NCBI RefSeq assembly: GCF_008629685.1
Contig: NZ_VWSF01000005.1
Span: 229,688-293,687 of the forward strand
Direction of reading: 5' to 3'
DNA from: Adhaeribacter rhizoryzae
GTDB lineage: Bacteria > Bacteroidota > Bacteroidia > Cytophagales > Hymenobacteraceae
Length of the DNA stretch: 64,000 bases
The notes below the pieces were generated by a model. It had not been told where the DNA came from. It was given only the letters and a program-made list of their open reading frames with translations, and searched no databases. Numbering within the stretch: position 1 is the first letter of the stretch; the number at the start of each line of letters is the position of its first letter. Positions 45,801 through 54,246 of this stretch are shown here, piece by piece. The translations under genes and the position numbers were made by a program.

Positions 45801-46978
45801 CCGGTTAAGTTAAAAACAGTTTCTACGTTGGCCGGCATATTGCCCGAACCACGGGCTGCAACAACAACATTGCCATAATTAGTACCGGCTTTAATTTGCG
45901 CGGCAGTAGGGGCTTGGGCACCACGGGGTGTAACCAACCAATAACCGTTTGCCGCAACACTTGAAGTTGCTTTAAACTTGGCCTGACTAGACGTAATATC
46001 CGAAATACTACCGCTTACCTGGGCTACATCGCTAATAATTTCATTTAAATTGGCTAACTCACCGGCAGCATAATACCAGCCAAACTCATCACTGGCGCCT
46101 ACCGGCAAGTCGTTCATGCGTACGTAAAAACCATACGAGCCATCAAAATAATAATTACCATCATAATCATTCTCAAAATCATGGCTCTGGTAGTCCGGAA
46201 CGTATACCACACTCGTTTGCGGGTCTTGGTTTATTACATTTCTAAAACTGCAACAGCCGTTAATAACTGTATTGGCACGGGTAGAATTGGTATAAAATAA
46301 TACGCCTTCAGCGCCGGTAGAAATTTTAATGGCGGCTGCTTTAGTAGCAGGATTGGTGATGCCTACGAAGGCGCCGTTAACCAAATTGCCCCGCTGCTTA
46401 ATAGGACCGTCGTTTCCGCCAACATAATCATCGCGGGTACCCATCCAAAGCCGTACGTTCTCCGCCAAACCAGAACCTATGTTCTTAATTTTAACTTTAA
46501 CTTCAACAAAGGCGCTGTTTTGTGGTAAGGTGTAGGTGTTTTCTACTTCTAAAGTAGCGTTGTTAATTTGTATGGTTCCTTTCGAAATAATTTTTCCATA
46601 ACCCTTGTTACTGCTAGTTGCTACATAACCCGATTTATCTATTACCTGATTGCTAAGAACCGGATTTTCTATAATGGTACCGTTAATGTTCCATTCGTTT
46701 GTTTTAGCGCCCCCTACGGCAATAGCATTATCTAGTGGGTAGCTGCCAAAGGTTAACTGGCGCCAAATATTTTGGATACCATTGTAGTAAAATAGCTGCT
46801 CTAAATTACCCGAACCATTAATAGAGTTCTGAGATCCGTTACCGGCTCGCAACTGGCCGTTATCTAGCACGGTAATGCTTTGGGCCTGCAAGCTTACAGG
46901 AGTAAATAGTAAGCCAGCCGGTAAAAGGCATAAGGCTATAATTAATAGCTTATTAAATTTTGTACTTATTATCTTCAT
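42887..46978 (-). CDS. Giant T9SS type-B cargo protein with tandem immunoglobulin-like repeats
   Basis: 1363 residues: a signal peptide (1-33, SLQAQ), an N-terminal adhesin-like domain (about 35-420), cadherin/Ig-like segments, then five 80-residue repeats (pattern NNGSSDxCGIxSIALSKTTFDCSN...TVTVxDKxAPxAxAKNI, two Cys each) and a HYR domain (LVAPAAVVVNVDANKN). It ends in a type-B sorting domain (AFTPNGDGVNDEWSVPELKFYNKVSIEVFDQSG). It should be exported by T9SS and displayed on the surface, perhaps as an adhesin. The repeats are in exact 240-bp register in the DNA. PorP/SprF follows by 7 bases. Confidence 0.92.
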   Translation of the reverse strand: MKIISTKFNKLLIIALCLLPAGLLFTPVSLQAQSITVLDNGQLRAGNGSQNSINGSGNLEQLFYYNGIQNIWRQLTFGSYPLDNAIAVGGAKTNEWNINGTIIENPVLSNQVIDKSGYVATSSNKGYGKIISKGTIQINNATLEVENTYTLPQNSAFVEVKVKIKNIGSGLAENVRLWMGTRDDYVGGNDGPIKQRGNLVNGAFVGITNPATKAAAIKISTGAEGVLFYTNSTRANTVINGCCSFRNVINQDPQTSVVYVPDYQSHDFENDYDGNYYFDGSYGFYVRMNDLPVGASDEFGWYYAAGELANLNEIISDVAQVSGSISDITSSQAKFKATSSVAANGYWLVTPRGAQAPTAAQIKAGTNYGNVVVAARGSGNMPANVETVFNLTGLNAATNYDFHFVNEDGTPQFSDVYRTQFATKALPTISSISPVSVCQNTTSAAIPFTIGDAETAATALNVTVSSSNPNLIPVANVILGGAGANRTLTLSPAAGQYGSATLTITVTDADGDSKSTNLAVSVTLNDVAAPVVTNVVYSQNASATSLAAQATGTNLLWYTTATGGNGSATAPTPNTTQFGVQEYWVSQTVSGCTSARAKITVTIADKIAPTVRTKNISVSLDAAGQVTITAANVDNGSSDASGIQSLALSKTTFDCSNVGENEVTLTVTDIYNNVATATATVTVQDKVAPVALAKNITIALDAAGQATITTADINNGSTDICGIASVALSKTAFNCSNVGANTVTLTATDNHGNISTATAIVTVEDKIAPVAQAKNITVSLNAAGQAVITAADVNNGSADVCGLASIVLSKTTFNCSNIGENEVTLTITDKSGNNATATAIVTVQDKVAPTAIAKNIKVALDAAGQATITAADVNNGSSDACGIASIALSKTTFDCGNVGANTVTLTVTDIHGNISTATATVTVEDKVAPVAIAKNITVALDASGQVTIAAADVNNGSSDICGLASIALSKTTFNCSNAGTNTVTLTVTDKHNNVSTTTAIVTVEDNIAPSLVAPAAVVVNVDANKNTAANVTLGTPVSADNCAVTSVTNNAPAEFPTGTTTVTWTATDAAGNITTATQTVTVRRNIIAVASPNNVNVPIRTTFTQLNSKLPATAEVTYSDDSKEIIAVTWATGSYDGKVADNYTLIGTLTIASETTNLNNLEANITVTVEPNKVPTALAFSKNTFSPNIMPEEAVGTFNTTDPDDTEFVYTLVTGAGDADNNLFEIKEDKLFLKSHKGLSGKTQFTVRILTTDPYNNKLEREFKLTKAAYDKAPAELKIVNAFTPNGDGVNDEWSVPELKFYNKVSIEVFDQSGVRLFQTNNPEKGWDGKNKYGQVLQGAFLFVIQVEDIKLTKKGVVTVLKK
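43980..45175 (-). repeat. Five tandem 240-bp coding repeats in the T9SS cargo gene
   Basis: The landmark gcatcta/gcattta recurs at 44154, 44394, 44634, 44874 and 45114, exactly 240 bases apart, each encoding LDA(A/S)G or its equivalent. The units are similar but not identical in DNA and protein. The outer boundaries are approximate. Confidence 0.85.
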
Positions 46979-46981
46979 AAA

Positions 46982-47422
46982 TTATCTTTTTTCTGCCGTT
47001 GATTTTTTTATTTCCCAGGTATTGCCGGTTTTTTCTAATTCCAGGTTTACCACCATAGCACCCTCCGGGGCAGTTTGTTTATTATAGTAGTAGCTGTAAG
47101 CAACTGTGGCTTTGTTAGCGGTTAGGTTAAAAGTCCAGAAAAGAAAATAAGCGTTAATTTTATTTTCTTTAATGTCGGCTTTAGATACAAAAGCTACCTT
47201 TTTACCTCCCTTCAAAATATTAGTGGTTTCAGGAAAAGATATGCCGTGTTGCATTACATACAATTGAGCCGGCGAGCCATTAGGTTGTTGAGGGTAATAA
47301 GTTTGCAGTGCTTTCAAATCGATGCATTTCTGCAATACCGCCGCGTAATCGTTTTGCGATTGGGCCAGCATCGGCAACGAGCAGCCAAAAACGAGTAAGG
47401 TGAATAGAATAATTTTTTTCAT
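46982..47422 (-). CDS. Small exported hypothetical protein
   Basis: 146 residues with a signal peptide (1-20, SLPMLAQS). The mature part has YVMQHGISFPETTNILKGGKKVAFVSKADI and AYSYYYNKQTAPEGAMVVNLELEKTGNTWEIKKS, which suggests a compact beta-rich periplasmic or secreted fold. It starts the three-gene T9SS operon, ending 3 bases before the cargo gene, so a role with that cargo is plausible. Family not recognised. Confidence 0.75.
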   Translation of the reverse strand: MKKIILFTLLVFGCSLPMLAQSQNDYAAVLQKCIDLKALQTYYPQQPNGSPAQLYVMQHGISFPETTNILKGGKKVAFVSKADIKENKINAYFLFWTFNLTANKATVAYSYYYNKQTAPEGAMVVNLELEKTGNTWEIKKSTAEKR

Positions 47423-48686
47423 AAATAATCTGTTTCTCTGGGTTTGGGATTAAAACCCGGCTAAAATCCCTGCTTGTACTGGTTTAAGGTTGGGTATAAA
47501 ATTGATTTAAATAAAAAGCTGCGTTGTTTTAGCTGTTGTTGCAAATACGCCGGCCTGATTCCCGCAATATTTCGCTACACGGGAAATATGAAAAGTTTTA
47601 ATTTTTAAATATTATTTGATTGCTTAATTAAAATGCAAACTTGTTTTAGGAGTGTGTCTTAAATAAATGCTAATAAATAGAAAAATTAAGGTTTTAGGTT
47701 AAGATTTTTAACCGGAAGATTTAGTTATGAATTTTTATTTTAATTAAATTATATTTATTCAAGGTGCAGGAATTGCAATATTTAATCTGGTTGATTAATT
47801 ATTTTAAGTAAGTAAATAAATTTAGGCGTAAATATTTCCAGGAAGTTTGTGTAAACCACCTCAAAGTTATTATGCACACAAGATTTAGGAATGTAATTAT
47901 TTATTCATGCGCTCTGCTTTATATTTTCTATTATTTGGAATTAGTTGTGGCTGTAAATGTATTTTTAAATTTTAATAATTACAATAAAATGCAATTTATT
48001 TTTTATTATAAAATTATTTAAGCTTTGTAAGTGCAGTTTTAAGGTTGTTTTAGTAGATATAGTTCAATTTATTTTATTAAATAATTGCGCTTTTGTAAAT
48101 TCTATTATTTGGAAGTTGCATTAAGTATTAGTTTGTAGAATTAGAAGTTTGCTCTTGTTTCGGGCAAGTGCCTTTAAGGTTTTTCTGTTTTTTGCTGTAT
48201 AATGCAGAGTTAAACCTGAAATTGTATTATGTATAATTATCTTACGCTTTTACTATAATATATTATTGTATAAAATGGCGGTTGGTATTTTGGTTATTGC
48301 TGAAATTATTCCTTGTATAAGTAATAAACATTATCCATGGTCAATTTTTATAATGCATTTAACTACTTTATTTCACAATATTCAACAACCAACAGGTAAA
48401 TGTAATTTTTATAATAAGTATCGCGTGTAGATTTGGTAGTGCTGTGTTGTATACCAAGTTAGGTTGTTTAAGTAAGGTTCTGTCTGCTTTTAGGCCGAAT
48501 ATCCCAAGGCAATTAGCCTAATCAGGAGATTTAATACTTTAGTGTAAGTAGGAGTAAGCAAGCATATAGTGAATATTTATTCTGGCTACTGATAAAGAAC
48601 AACAAACTTAAATAGAGGAAGTGCTGTAATTACCTTAAGCTACAGCATCCGGAATGAGAAAGATGATTTTAATCAATCAAATTTAT
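47423..48686. other. Long A+T-rich gene-free region
   Basis: About 1.26 kb with no ORF above 25 codons that has coding character. It holds a local inverted repeat CCCGcaatatttcgctacaCGGG and two copies of TCTATTATTTGGAA (near 47929 and 48102). Otherwise nothing recognisable is seen. It separates the divergent T9SS operon and the 118-residue gene. Confidence 0.6.
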
Positions 48687-48717
48687 TTGGACTAATTCTA
48701 AATAGCTGTTATATTTG
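48687..48717 (+). promoter_or_regulatory. Promoter of the 118-residue hypothetical gene
   Basis: TTG (48687-48689), a 20-base spacer and TATATTTG (48710-48717) match the Bacteroidota consensus. The predicted GTG start is 38 bases downstream. Confidence 0.72.
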
Positions 48718-48754
48718 CCACGAATCTTTATTACGCATACTTAAATCTTAATTT

Positions 48755-49111
48755 GTGGCTAAAGTATCTTTCCCCCAATCAGAAGAAATATTCCGCACTG
48801 CGGCTGGTGTTGTTTATCAGTGCAATCGTAATAATTGTTTGTGGTTGGAGTTTGCCGGTGGGGTATCTTCTTTTAAAATACACGAACTGCTGCAACTAAA
48901 GAAGAAAGTTGAACAAATTGATGTAGCCGAAATGGCCAGCAATACTGCCCGCACCGCCGATGTGGTTATTTTAAATATTCACCGTTCGGAGCGTATTTTT
49001 GTTTTAACTTTAACCGATGTGCTGAATTTGCGCGAATTATTGCAGGGTACTAAGGTTATGCTGAACCTGAATAGCATTATACACGATTGCCTGCACGCTA
49101 TGGCGGTTTAA
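48755..49111 (+). CDS. Small cytoplasmic hypothetical protein (DUF6686-like)
   Basis: 118 residues from a GTG start. VYQCNRNNCLWLEFAGGVSSFKIHELLQLKKKVEQID is followed by a polar stretch, and the C-terminal half VILNIHRSERIFVLTLTDVLNLRELLQGTKVMLNLNSII completes the compact alpha/beta pattern of a small Bacteroidota family I associate with DUF6686. It has a Cys pair, CNRNNC, but no second pair, so metal binding is not supported. Function unknown. The next gene downstream is ferritin. Confidence 0.72.
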   Translation: MAKVSFPQSEEIFRTAAGVVYQCNRNNCLWLEFAGGVSSFKIHELLQLKKKVEQIDVAEMASNTARTADVVILNIHRSERIFVLTLTDVLNLRELLQGTKVMLNLNSIIHDCLHAMAV

Positions 49112-49281
49112 ACGCGTTTACCTGCCAACTGTAATATCAACTTAATGATATCAACTTAATTTAGACTAGATATGTATTAGTCTAAAAATGCAGCCTGCCT
49201 AAACCATTTATTTTTTTTTCAGTTATATTTAGATTGAGGATAGGGAAAACTATCCCGGTTTTTTTATTAACTGAAATTGCC

Positions 49282-49806
49282 ATGAAAGATTTACTTCGCT
49301 TAAGAACCTCTTTAACGGAAGAAATAGAAACCCTTTTAAACGAACAAATAAAAGTAGAAGCCCATTCTTCTTCGGTATACCTGGCCATGTCGGCTTGGTG
49401 CAACCAGAATGGATATGATAACAGTGCTAAATATTTCCAGAAGCAATCTGGCGAGGAAAGAGAGCACATGCTTAAATTATTTGAATTTGTAAACGATATG
49501 GGTGGCCGGGCTATTTCGCCGGAGGTAACCAATATTCCCCACGAGTTTGAATCGTTCCGGGGTGTTTTTGAAGCGGCGCTGCAACAAGAAATTTACGTAA
49601 CGCAGCAGTTTAACCGCATCGCCGACCGCTGCTTTAAGGCCAAAGATTTTATGACCTTCCAGTTTGTTCAGTGGTTTTTGAAAGAACAAATTGAAGAAGA
49701 ATATGTGGCCCGCCGCGCCCTCGAATTATTTGAAGTAATTGGAGAAGAAGGTACCGGCCGTTGGGAAATTGACAAAAATATTCCCAAAATCGAATACGAA
49801 GGCTAA
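49282..49806 (+). CDS. ftnA: Non-haem ferritin
   Basis: Stores iron and oxidises Fe(II) in the cytoplasm. 174 residues from ATG 49282 (MKDLLRLRTSLTEEIETLLNEQIKVEAHSSSVYLAMSAWC). Ferroxidase ligands are visible in LLNEQIKVEAHSS, SGEEREHMLKLF and QFVQWFLKEQIEEEYVARR. An in-frame upstream ATG at 49234 would add a 16-residue extension that does not fit ferritins. It converges with the ferredoxin gene over a shared hairpin at 49825-49862. Confidence 0.94.
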   Translation: MKDLLRLRTSLTEEIETLLNEQIKVEAHSSSVYLAMSAWCNQNGYDNSAKYFQKQSGEEREHMLKLFEFVNDMGGRAISPEVTNIPHEFESFRGVFEAALQQEIYVTQQFNRIADRCFKAKDFMTFQFVQWFLKEQIEEEYVARRALELFEVIGEEGTGRWEIDKNIPKIEYEG

Positions 49807-49824
49807 AATACACTCTTTTAAATT

Positions 49825-49862
49825 AATAACTCCTTCAGATTTCCGGATCTGAAGGAGTTATT
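49825..49862. terminator. Bidirectional terminator overlapping the ferredoxin 3' end
   Basis: 16-bp perfect arms AATAACTCCTTCAGAT/ATCTGAAGGAGTTATT with a 6-nt loop. Most of it lies inside the last codons of the minus-strand ferredoxin gene (stop at 49835-49837). Confidence 0.85.
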
Positions 49863-50149
49863 GTTTTAGGGGTTTTATTTATACCAATATACTGGTTAAA
49901 TATTTGGGTAGCCTGGATTTCAGTAACATCGTGCAGCCAAATATTCTGGGGCTGAATGCTCATAACCGGCGCAAATTTGCAGCGGTCGGTACAATCGGTT
50001 TTAATTATTTCTACAACCGTATCTTTTAAGCCCGCTGCTTTGGCCATGCTCCTGAAAAGCTTGCCTATTTCTTTACCGCCCCTTTTTTTGCACTTATCGC
50101 CGACGCAAACATAAATTACCTGCTGCGGAATTTTAAATACTTTACTCAT
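49835..50149 (-). CDS. Thioredoxin-like [2Fe-2S] ferredoxin
   Basis: 104 residues with the four cysteines of the thioredoxin-fold [2Fe-2S] ferredoxins: C15 and C20 (VCVGDKC), C53 and C57 (DCTDRC), in the sequence IYVCVGDKCKKRGG...IIKTDCTDRCKFAPVMSI. It is a small electron carrier or iron-sulfur protein in the cytoplasm; the partner is unknown. Its C-terminal residues TPSDPEI are encoded by one arm of the terminator hairpin shared with ferritin. The pairing of two iron proteins may be coincidental. Confidence 0.87.
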   Translation of the reverse strand: MSKVFKIPQQVIYVCVGDKCKKRGGKEIGKLFRSMAKAAGLKDTVVEIIKTDCTDRCKFAPVMSIQPQNIWLHDVTEIQATQIFNQYIGINKTPKTITPSDPEI

Positions 50150-50263
50150 AATTTGGTTGTGCTTTACCGGTTTTACGTGCTTGCGCCAATATTGCTGCTA
50201 ATTCGTTGGCAAATTCTAAATTTTAACCCTTAAGTGCCTAATATTAATCTATCATTCATTTAG

Positions 50264-50815
50264 TTACTTATTGGTCTTATTGGTAAAACGCGTAATTGGT
50301 GGGGTATTTTCCTTTAATTGTGGCAGTAATTTATTGGCCCGTGCCATAAAAGCCGGGGAGGCGTAAGGTAACTGGTCTTCTATTAGCAAACGCAATTCAT
50401 TTTTTAGGTCGGGTTCTTGTTGGGCCAGGTTAGCCAATACCGTCATCGCAAATACTTTTATCGCCACCGGTTCATCGGTAGCTAAATATTTAAAGCAAAT
50501 ATCGGCCAGTAAACCCTGTAATGCTTCCGGAATAAGAATATTTTGCAGCACCCGTACGGTATTTCGCTTAACGGCAGCCAGGTTAGTTTGCTGCAGATTG
50601 TTAATTAAATCGGGTAAATGCGGCAATAGCAACGCCGGATGTTGGTCGGCGCAATGCGAAAGCACCCAAGCCGCCCGCTGCGTCAGGCGGTAATCTTCTC
50701 CCAGAAACAGTTGCATCAAGTTCCGGAATCGCTCGGGATTATTATCTATATAAGCTGCAATTTTTAAAACCTGGGCTTTAGAATATTCTTGCAGCAAAGC
50801 TTCTCTTAAATCCAT
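50264..50815 (-). CDS. HEAT/ARM-repeat protein
   Basis: 183 residues, all-helical, with repeated helical pairs: RLTQRAAWVLSHCADQHPALLLPHLPDLINNLQQ, AAVKRNTVRVLQNILIPEALQGLLADICFKYLATDEPVAIKVFAMTVLANLAQQEPDL. These are HEAT-like units that usually mediate protein contacts. No catalytic motif or signal is seen. It ends with a polar tail, and the function is unknown. Confidence 0.78.
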   Translation of the reverse strand: MDLREALLQEYSKAQVLKIAAYIDNNPERFRNLMQLFLGEDYRLTQRAAWVLSHCADQHPALLLPHLPDLINNLQQTNLAAVKRNTVRVLQNILIPEALQGLLADICFKYLATDEPVAIKVFAMTVLANLAQQEPDLKNELRLLIEDQLPYASPAFMARANKLLPQLKENTPPITRFTNKTNK

Positions 50816-51047
50816 AAGCGAAGTTATAACCTCCGGATTAAAATATTATAAAGCGCCATTTGAAATATTCTTTTTGGGAATTAAGCTTAAATCTGTTCAA
50901 CTATTATCTATAACCGATTATAATACCTGTAGGCAGAAGTGACAGCATATTTTTGGATTGAATTATAAGAGTTGATGAGAAGCGGAATTATTTCTCTTTA
51001 GTTTGTGTAGAAAATAGGTAATTTTAGGATTTAATCTAAATCGAAGC

Positions 51048-53282
51048 ATGTATTATAAACCCAAAGCCGGCTTGGTGGCATTGTTGCTCTGTTTTTACAC
51101 AGTGACGGCTGTAGCCCAGCAGAAAAAAGACATTACCCTCGAAGATATTTACCGCAACCAGACCTTTGCTACTAAAACCGTTAGCGGTGTAAATTGGATG
51201 AAAAACGGCCAGTTTTATACCGCCGAAGTAGCCGACGAGAAAAATAAGGTAACAGATGTTTTTAAGTTTGATGTTACCACGGGTAAACCGGTTGCTACCA
51301 TTATAGAAGGTGAAGACCTGAAAATAGCCGGCTCAACCAAACCCATTGCTTTTGATGAATATACCTTTAGTTCCGACGAAAAGAAAGTTTTATTCTCTAC
51401 GGAGCGCGAGCAGCTATACCGCCGGTCGTCTAAAGCGGATTTCTTTGTGTATGAAGTGGCTACCAAAAAACTGACCCAACTAAGCAAAGGCGGCAAGCAA
51501 ATGTACGCCAGTTTTTCGCCGGATGGCCGCAAAGTTGCTTTTGCCCGCGACAACAACCTGTTTTACGTAGATTTAGCTACCATGAAGGAAACCCAGGTTA
51601 CTCAAAATGGCCGTTACAACCAAATTATTAATGGTTTTGCCGATTGGGTTTACGAAGAAGAATTCAGCTTTGCACAGGGCTTTTTCTGGTCGCCGGACGG
51701 AGCTAAAATTGCTTTTTACACCTTTGATGAAAGCAATGTGCCGGAATACAACATGCAACTATGGGGCAAACTTTATCCGCAGGATTACCGGTTTAAATAT
51801 CCCAAGGCCGGCGAAGCTAATTCCGCAGTTTCGATTTCGGTGTATGATTTGGCCGGTAAGAAAACAACCCGCATGGATACCGGCTCGGAGAAAGATATTT
51901 ATATTCCGCGGGTAAAGTGGACGCAAAATGCCAATTTATTATCTATTCAGCGGCTAAACCGGTTACAGAATACTTTAGAAATATTGCACGCCAACGCCAC
52001 CACCGGCCAAGCCCAGGTAGTCCAGAAAGAAGTAGACAAAGCTTACGTTGATATTACCGACGACCTGACTTACTTAAATAATGGCAAAGGCTTTATTTTT
52101 TCTTCGGAAAAAGACGGCTATAACCATTTGAATTATTACAACATGCAAGGCAAACTGGTGCGGCAAATTACCAAAGGCAACTGGGAAATTAGCCGGTTTG
52201 TTGGCCTCGACGAAAAAAGCAATACGTTGTACTACGTTTCTACCGAAGTCTCGCCGCTGGAACGCCACTTGTACCGCATTAGCTTAACTGGTAAAGATAA
52301 AAAACGGCTCACGGCTGCTGCTGGCAACCACACCATAAACATGAGCCAGGATTTTAAATATTATCTCGATTACGCTGCGGCAGCCAATGAAGTGCCGGTA
52401 GTTAGCTTGTTTGGCGCCCCCGGGGGTAAGCTCATTAAAGTTTTGGAAAATAATGCGGCTTTAAAAAATAAACTAGCCAACTACAATATTACGGAGCAGG
52501 AGTTTTTTACTTTTAAAACCGCCGATAATACTCAACTTAATGGCTTCTTAATTAAACCGGCCAATTTCGACCAGAATAAAAAATATCCGGTGCTGATGTA
52601 CGTTTACGGCGGACCCGGCTCGCAGGAAGTAATGAATATGATGCCCCGGAATTATTTGTGGTTTCAGTATTTGGCCAGCAAAGGTTTAATAGTAGCTTGT
52701 ATTGACAACCGCGGAACCGGCGGACGCGGCGCAGCTTTTAAGAAAGCTACTTACGCCAACTTGGGCAAATACGAAATTGCCGACCAGATAGAAGGAGCTC
52801 AATATTTAGGTAATTTACCTTACGTAGATAAAACCCGTATTGGCATGTATGGTCATAGTTTTGGCGGCTATATGACGTTGCTGGCCCTGACCAAAGGCAA
52901 CGGCGTTTTTAAAGCGGGTGTTTCGGTAGCTCCGGTTACCAACTGGCGCTTTTACGATTCTGTTTATACCGAGCGTTACCTCAAAACGCCGCAGGATAAT
53001 GCCGCCGGCTACGACCAAAATTCGCCATTGTTTTTTGCCGATAAAATGCAGGGAGAACTGTTGCTCATTCACGGTACCGGCGACGACAATGTGCATTTCC
53101 AGAATGCCGTTGCCATGCAAGATGCTTTAATCAGCGCGAACAAACAGTTCGAAAGCTTTTACTATCCCAACCGGTCGCATGGCATCAGCGGCGGCAATAC
53201 TTTAATGCACCGCTTTACCCTAATGACGGATTTCCTGGAACGGAATCTTATAAGTCCCAAAGCAGCTAATGGCCAGCAATAA
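51048..53282 (+). CDS. Dipeptidyl peptidase IV-type S9 peptidase
   Basis: 744 residues with a signal peptide (1-23, TAVAQQ), a beta-propeller domain (about 60-480) and a C-terminal alpha/beta hydrolase. The DPP4 glutamate motif DWVYEEEF is in the propeller. The triad is S604 (GHSFGGYM), D679 (GTGDDNVHF) and H711 (NRSHGI), with the 32-residue Asp-His spacing of DPP4. It removes N-terminal dipeptides, usually X-Pro, in the periplasm or outside. It ends at terminator 53301-53333. Confidence 0.93.
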   Translation: MYYKPKAGLVALLLCFYTVTAVAQQKKDITLEDIYRNQTFATKTVSGVNWMKNGQFYTAEVADEKNKVTDVFKFDVTTGKPVATIIEGEDLKIAGSTKPIAFDEYTFSSDEKKVLFSTEREQLYRRSSKADFFVYEVATKKLTQLSKGGKQMYASFSPDGRKVAFARDNNLFYVDLATMKETQVTQNGRYNQIINGFADWVYEEEFSFAQGFFWSPDGAKIAFYTFDESNVPEYNMQLWGKLYPQDYRFKYPKAGEANSAVSISVYDLAGKKTTRMDTGSEKDIYIPRVKWTQNANLLSIQRLNRLQNTLEILHANATTGQAQVVQKEVDKAYVDITDDLTYLNNGKGFIFSSEKDGYNHLNYYNMQGKLVRQITKGNWEISRFVGLDEKSNTLYYVSTEVSPLERHLYRISLTGKDKKRLTAAAGNHTINMSQDFKYYLDYAAAANEVPVVSLFGAPGGKLIKVLENNAALKNKLANYNITEQEFFTFKTADNTQLNGFLIKPANFDQNKKYPVLMYVYGGPGSQEVMNMMPRNYLWFQYLASKGLIVACIDNRGTGGRGAAFKKATYANLGKYEIADQIEGAQYLGNLPYVDKTRIGMYGHSFGGYMTLLALTKGNGVFKAGVSVAPVTNWRFYDSVYTERYLKTPQDNAAGYDQNSPLFFADKMQGELLLIHGTGDDNVHFQNAVAMQDALISANKQFESFYYPNRSHGISGGNTLMHRFTLMTDFLERNLISPKAANGQQ

Positions 53283-53300
53283 ATAATTTATTCTTTCAGA

Positions 53301-53333
53301 AAAAAGCTCATCCGACAAGATGGGCTTTTTTTA
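53301..53333 (+). terminator. Terminator of the DPP4-type gene
   Basis: AAAAAAGCTCATC/GATGGGCTTTTTT (two G-T pairs) with a 6-nt loop and an extra T. It is a near copy of the hairpin at 29096-29128. Confidence 0.88.
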
Positions 53334-53443
53334 TGCCTCCGTAGAAATGAGGTGCTAACTTACGGGCCTGCTACTTATTTATCCAGAATATCGTAAATTA
53401 ATATTGAGCGGATACAAAAGAATTAAACCAAAATATTAAGGTT

Positions 53444-54199
53444 ATGAAAAACAGGGTTCTTTTTTTTAGAGAAATATTAATAATAGCCATGCTGTTGATT
53501 GGCTGCTCTATGCAACAGGAGGAAGCCAAGGCCCAAACTGATCCGGCAAAGCCCACCATTTTGGTTTTTTACAAAACAGCCGGCTTTTACCACGAATCAA
53601 TTCCGGACGGGATTGCGGCTATTCAAAAATTGGGGCAGGAAAATAATATTGCCGTTGAAACCAGTAAAGATGCCTCGGTATTCTCAGAAAATAATCTGAA
53701 AAAGTATAAAGCTGTTGTTTTCCTGAGTACGACGCAGGATGTACTGAACCCGCAGGAGCAAATTGCTTTTGAAGGATATATTAAAAAGGGTGGCGGTTTT
53801 GTGGGCATTCATGCCGCTACCGACACGGAGTACGATTGGCCCTGGTATAACCAACTGGTGGGCGCTTACTTTGATGGCCACCCGGCTGTGCAGAAAGCCA
53901 ACATTCTGGTGAAAGATAAAACGCATCCGTCCACGGCCTTTCTGCAGGATAAATGGGAGCGGGTAGATGAATGGTATAACTTTAAAAATATTAACCCAAA
54001 GGTTAAAGTATTAGCCACGCTCGACGAAAACAGTTATAAGGGCGGTAAAAACGGCACTAATCACCCGGTAATCTGGTACCACGAATTTGATGGTGGCCGG
54101 GCTTTTTATACCGCCGGCGGCCATACCCCGGAAAGTTATCGCGAACCGCTCTTTCTGCAGCATCTGTTAGCCGGCATTAAATATGCTATGGGCAAATAA
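53444..54199 (+). CDS. ThuA-domain protein, exported
   Basis: 251 residues with an N-terminal signal that includes a lipobox-like LLIGCS, then the ThuA fold: ILVFYKTAGFYHESIPDGIAAIQKLG, FVGIHAATDTEYDWPWYNQLVGAYFDGHP, HPVIWYHEFDGGRAFYTAGGHTPESY. ThuA-like proteins are glutamine-amidotransferase-like folds tied to sugar metabolism; the reaction is not established. Export to the periplasm or outer leaflet is predicted. Confidence 0.88.
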   Translation: MKNRVLFFREILIIAMLLIGCSMQQEEAKAQTDPAKPTILVFYKTAGFYHESIPDGIAAIQKLGQENNIAVETSKDASVFSENNLKKYKAVVFLSTTQDVLNPQEQIAFEGYIKKGGGFVGIHAATDTEYDWPWYNQLVGAYFDGHPAVQKANILVKDKTHPSTAFLQDKWERVDEWYNFKNINPKVKVLATLDENSYKGGKNGTNHPVIWYHEFDGGRAFYTAGGHTPESYREPLFLQHLLAGIKYAMGK

Positions 54200-54246
54200 A
54201 TCCTTCCGGAGAAAAAAAGGATTATTTATTGCCGCTAACTGAAGCC

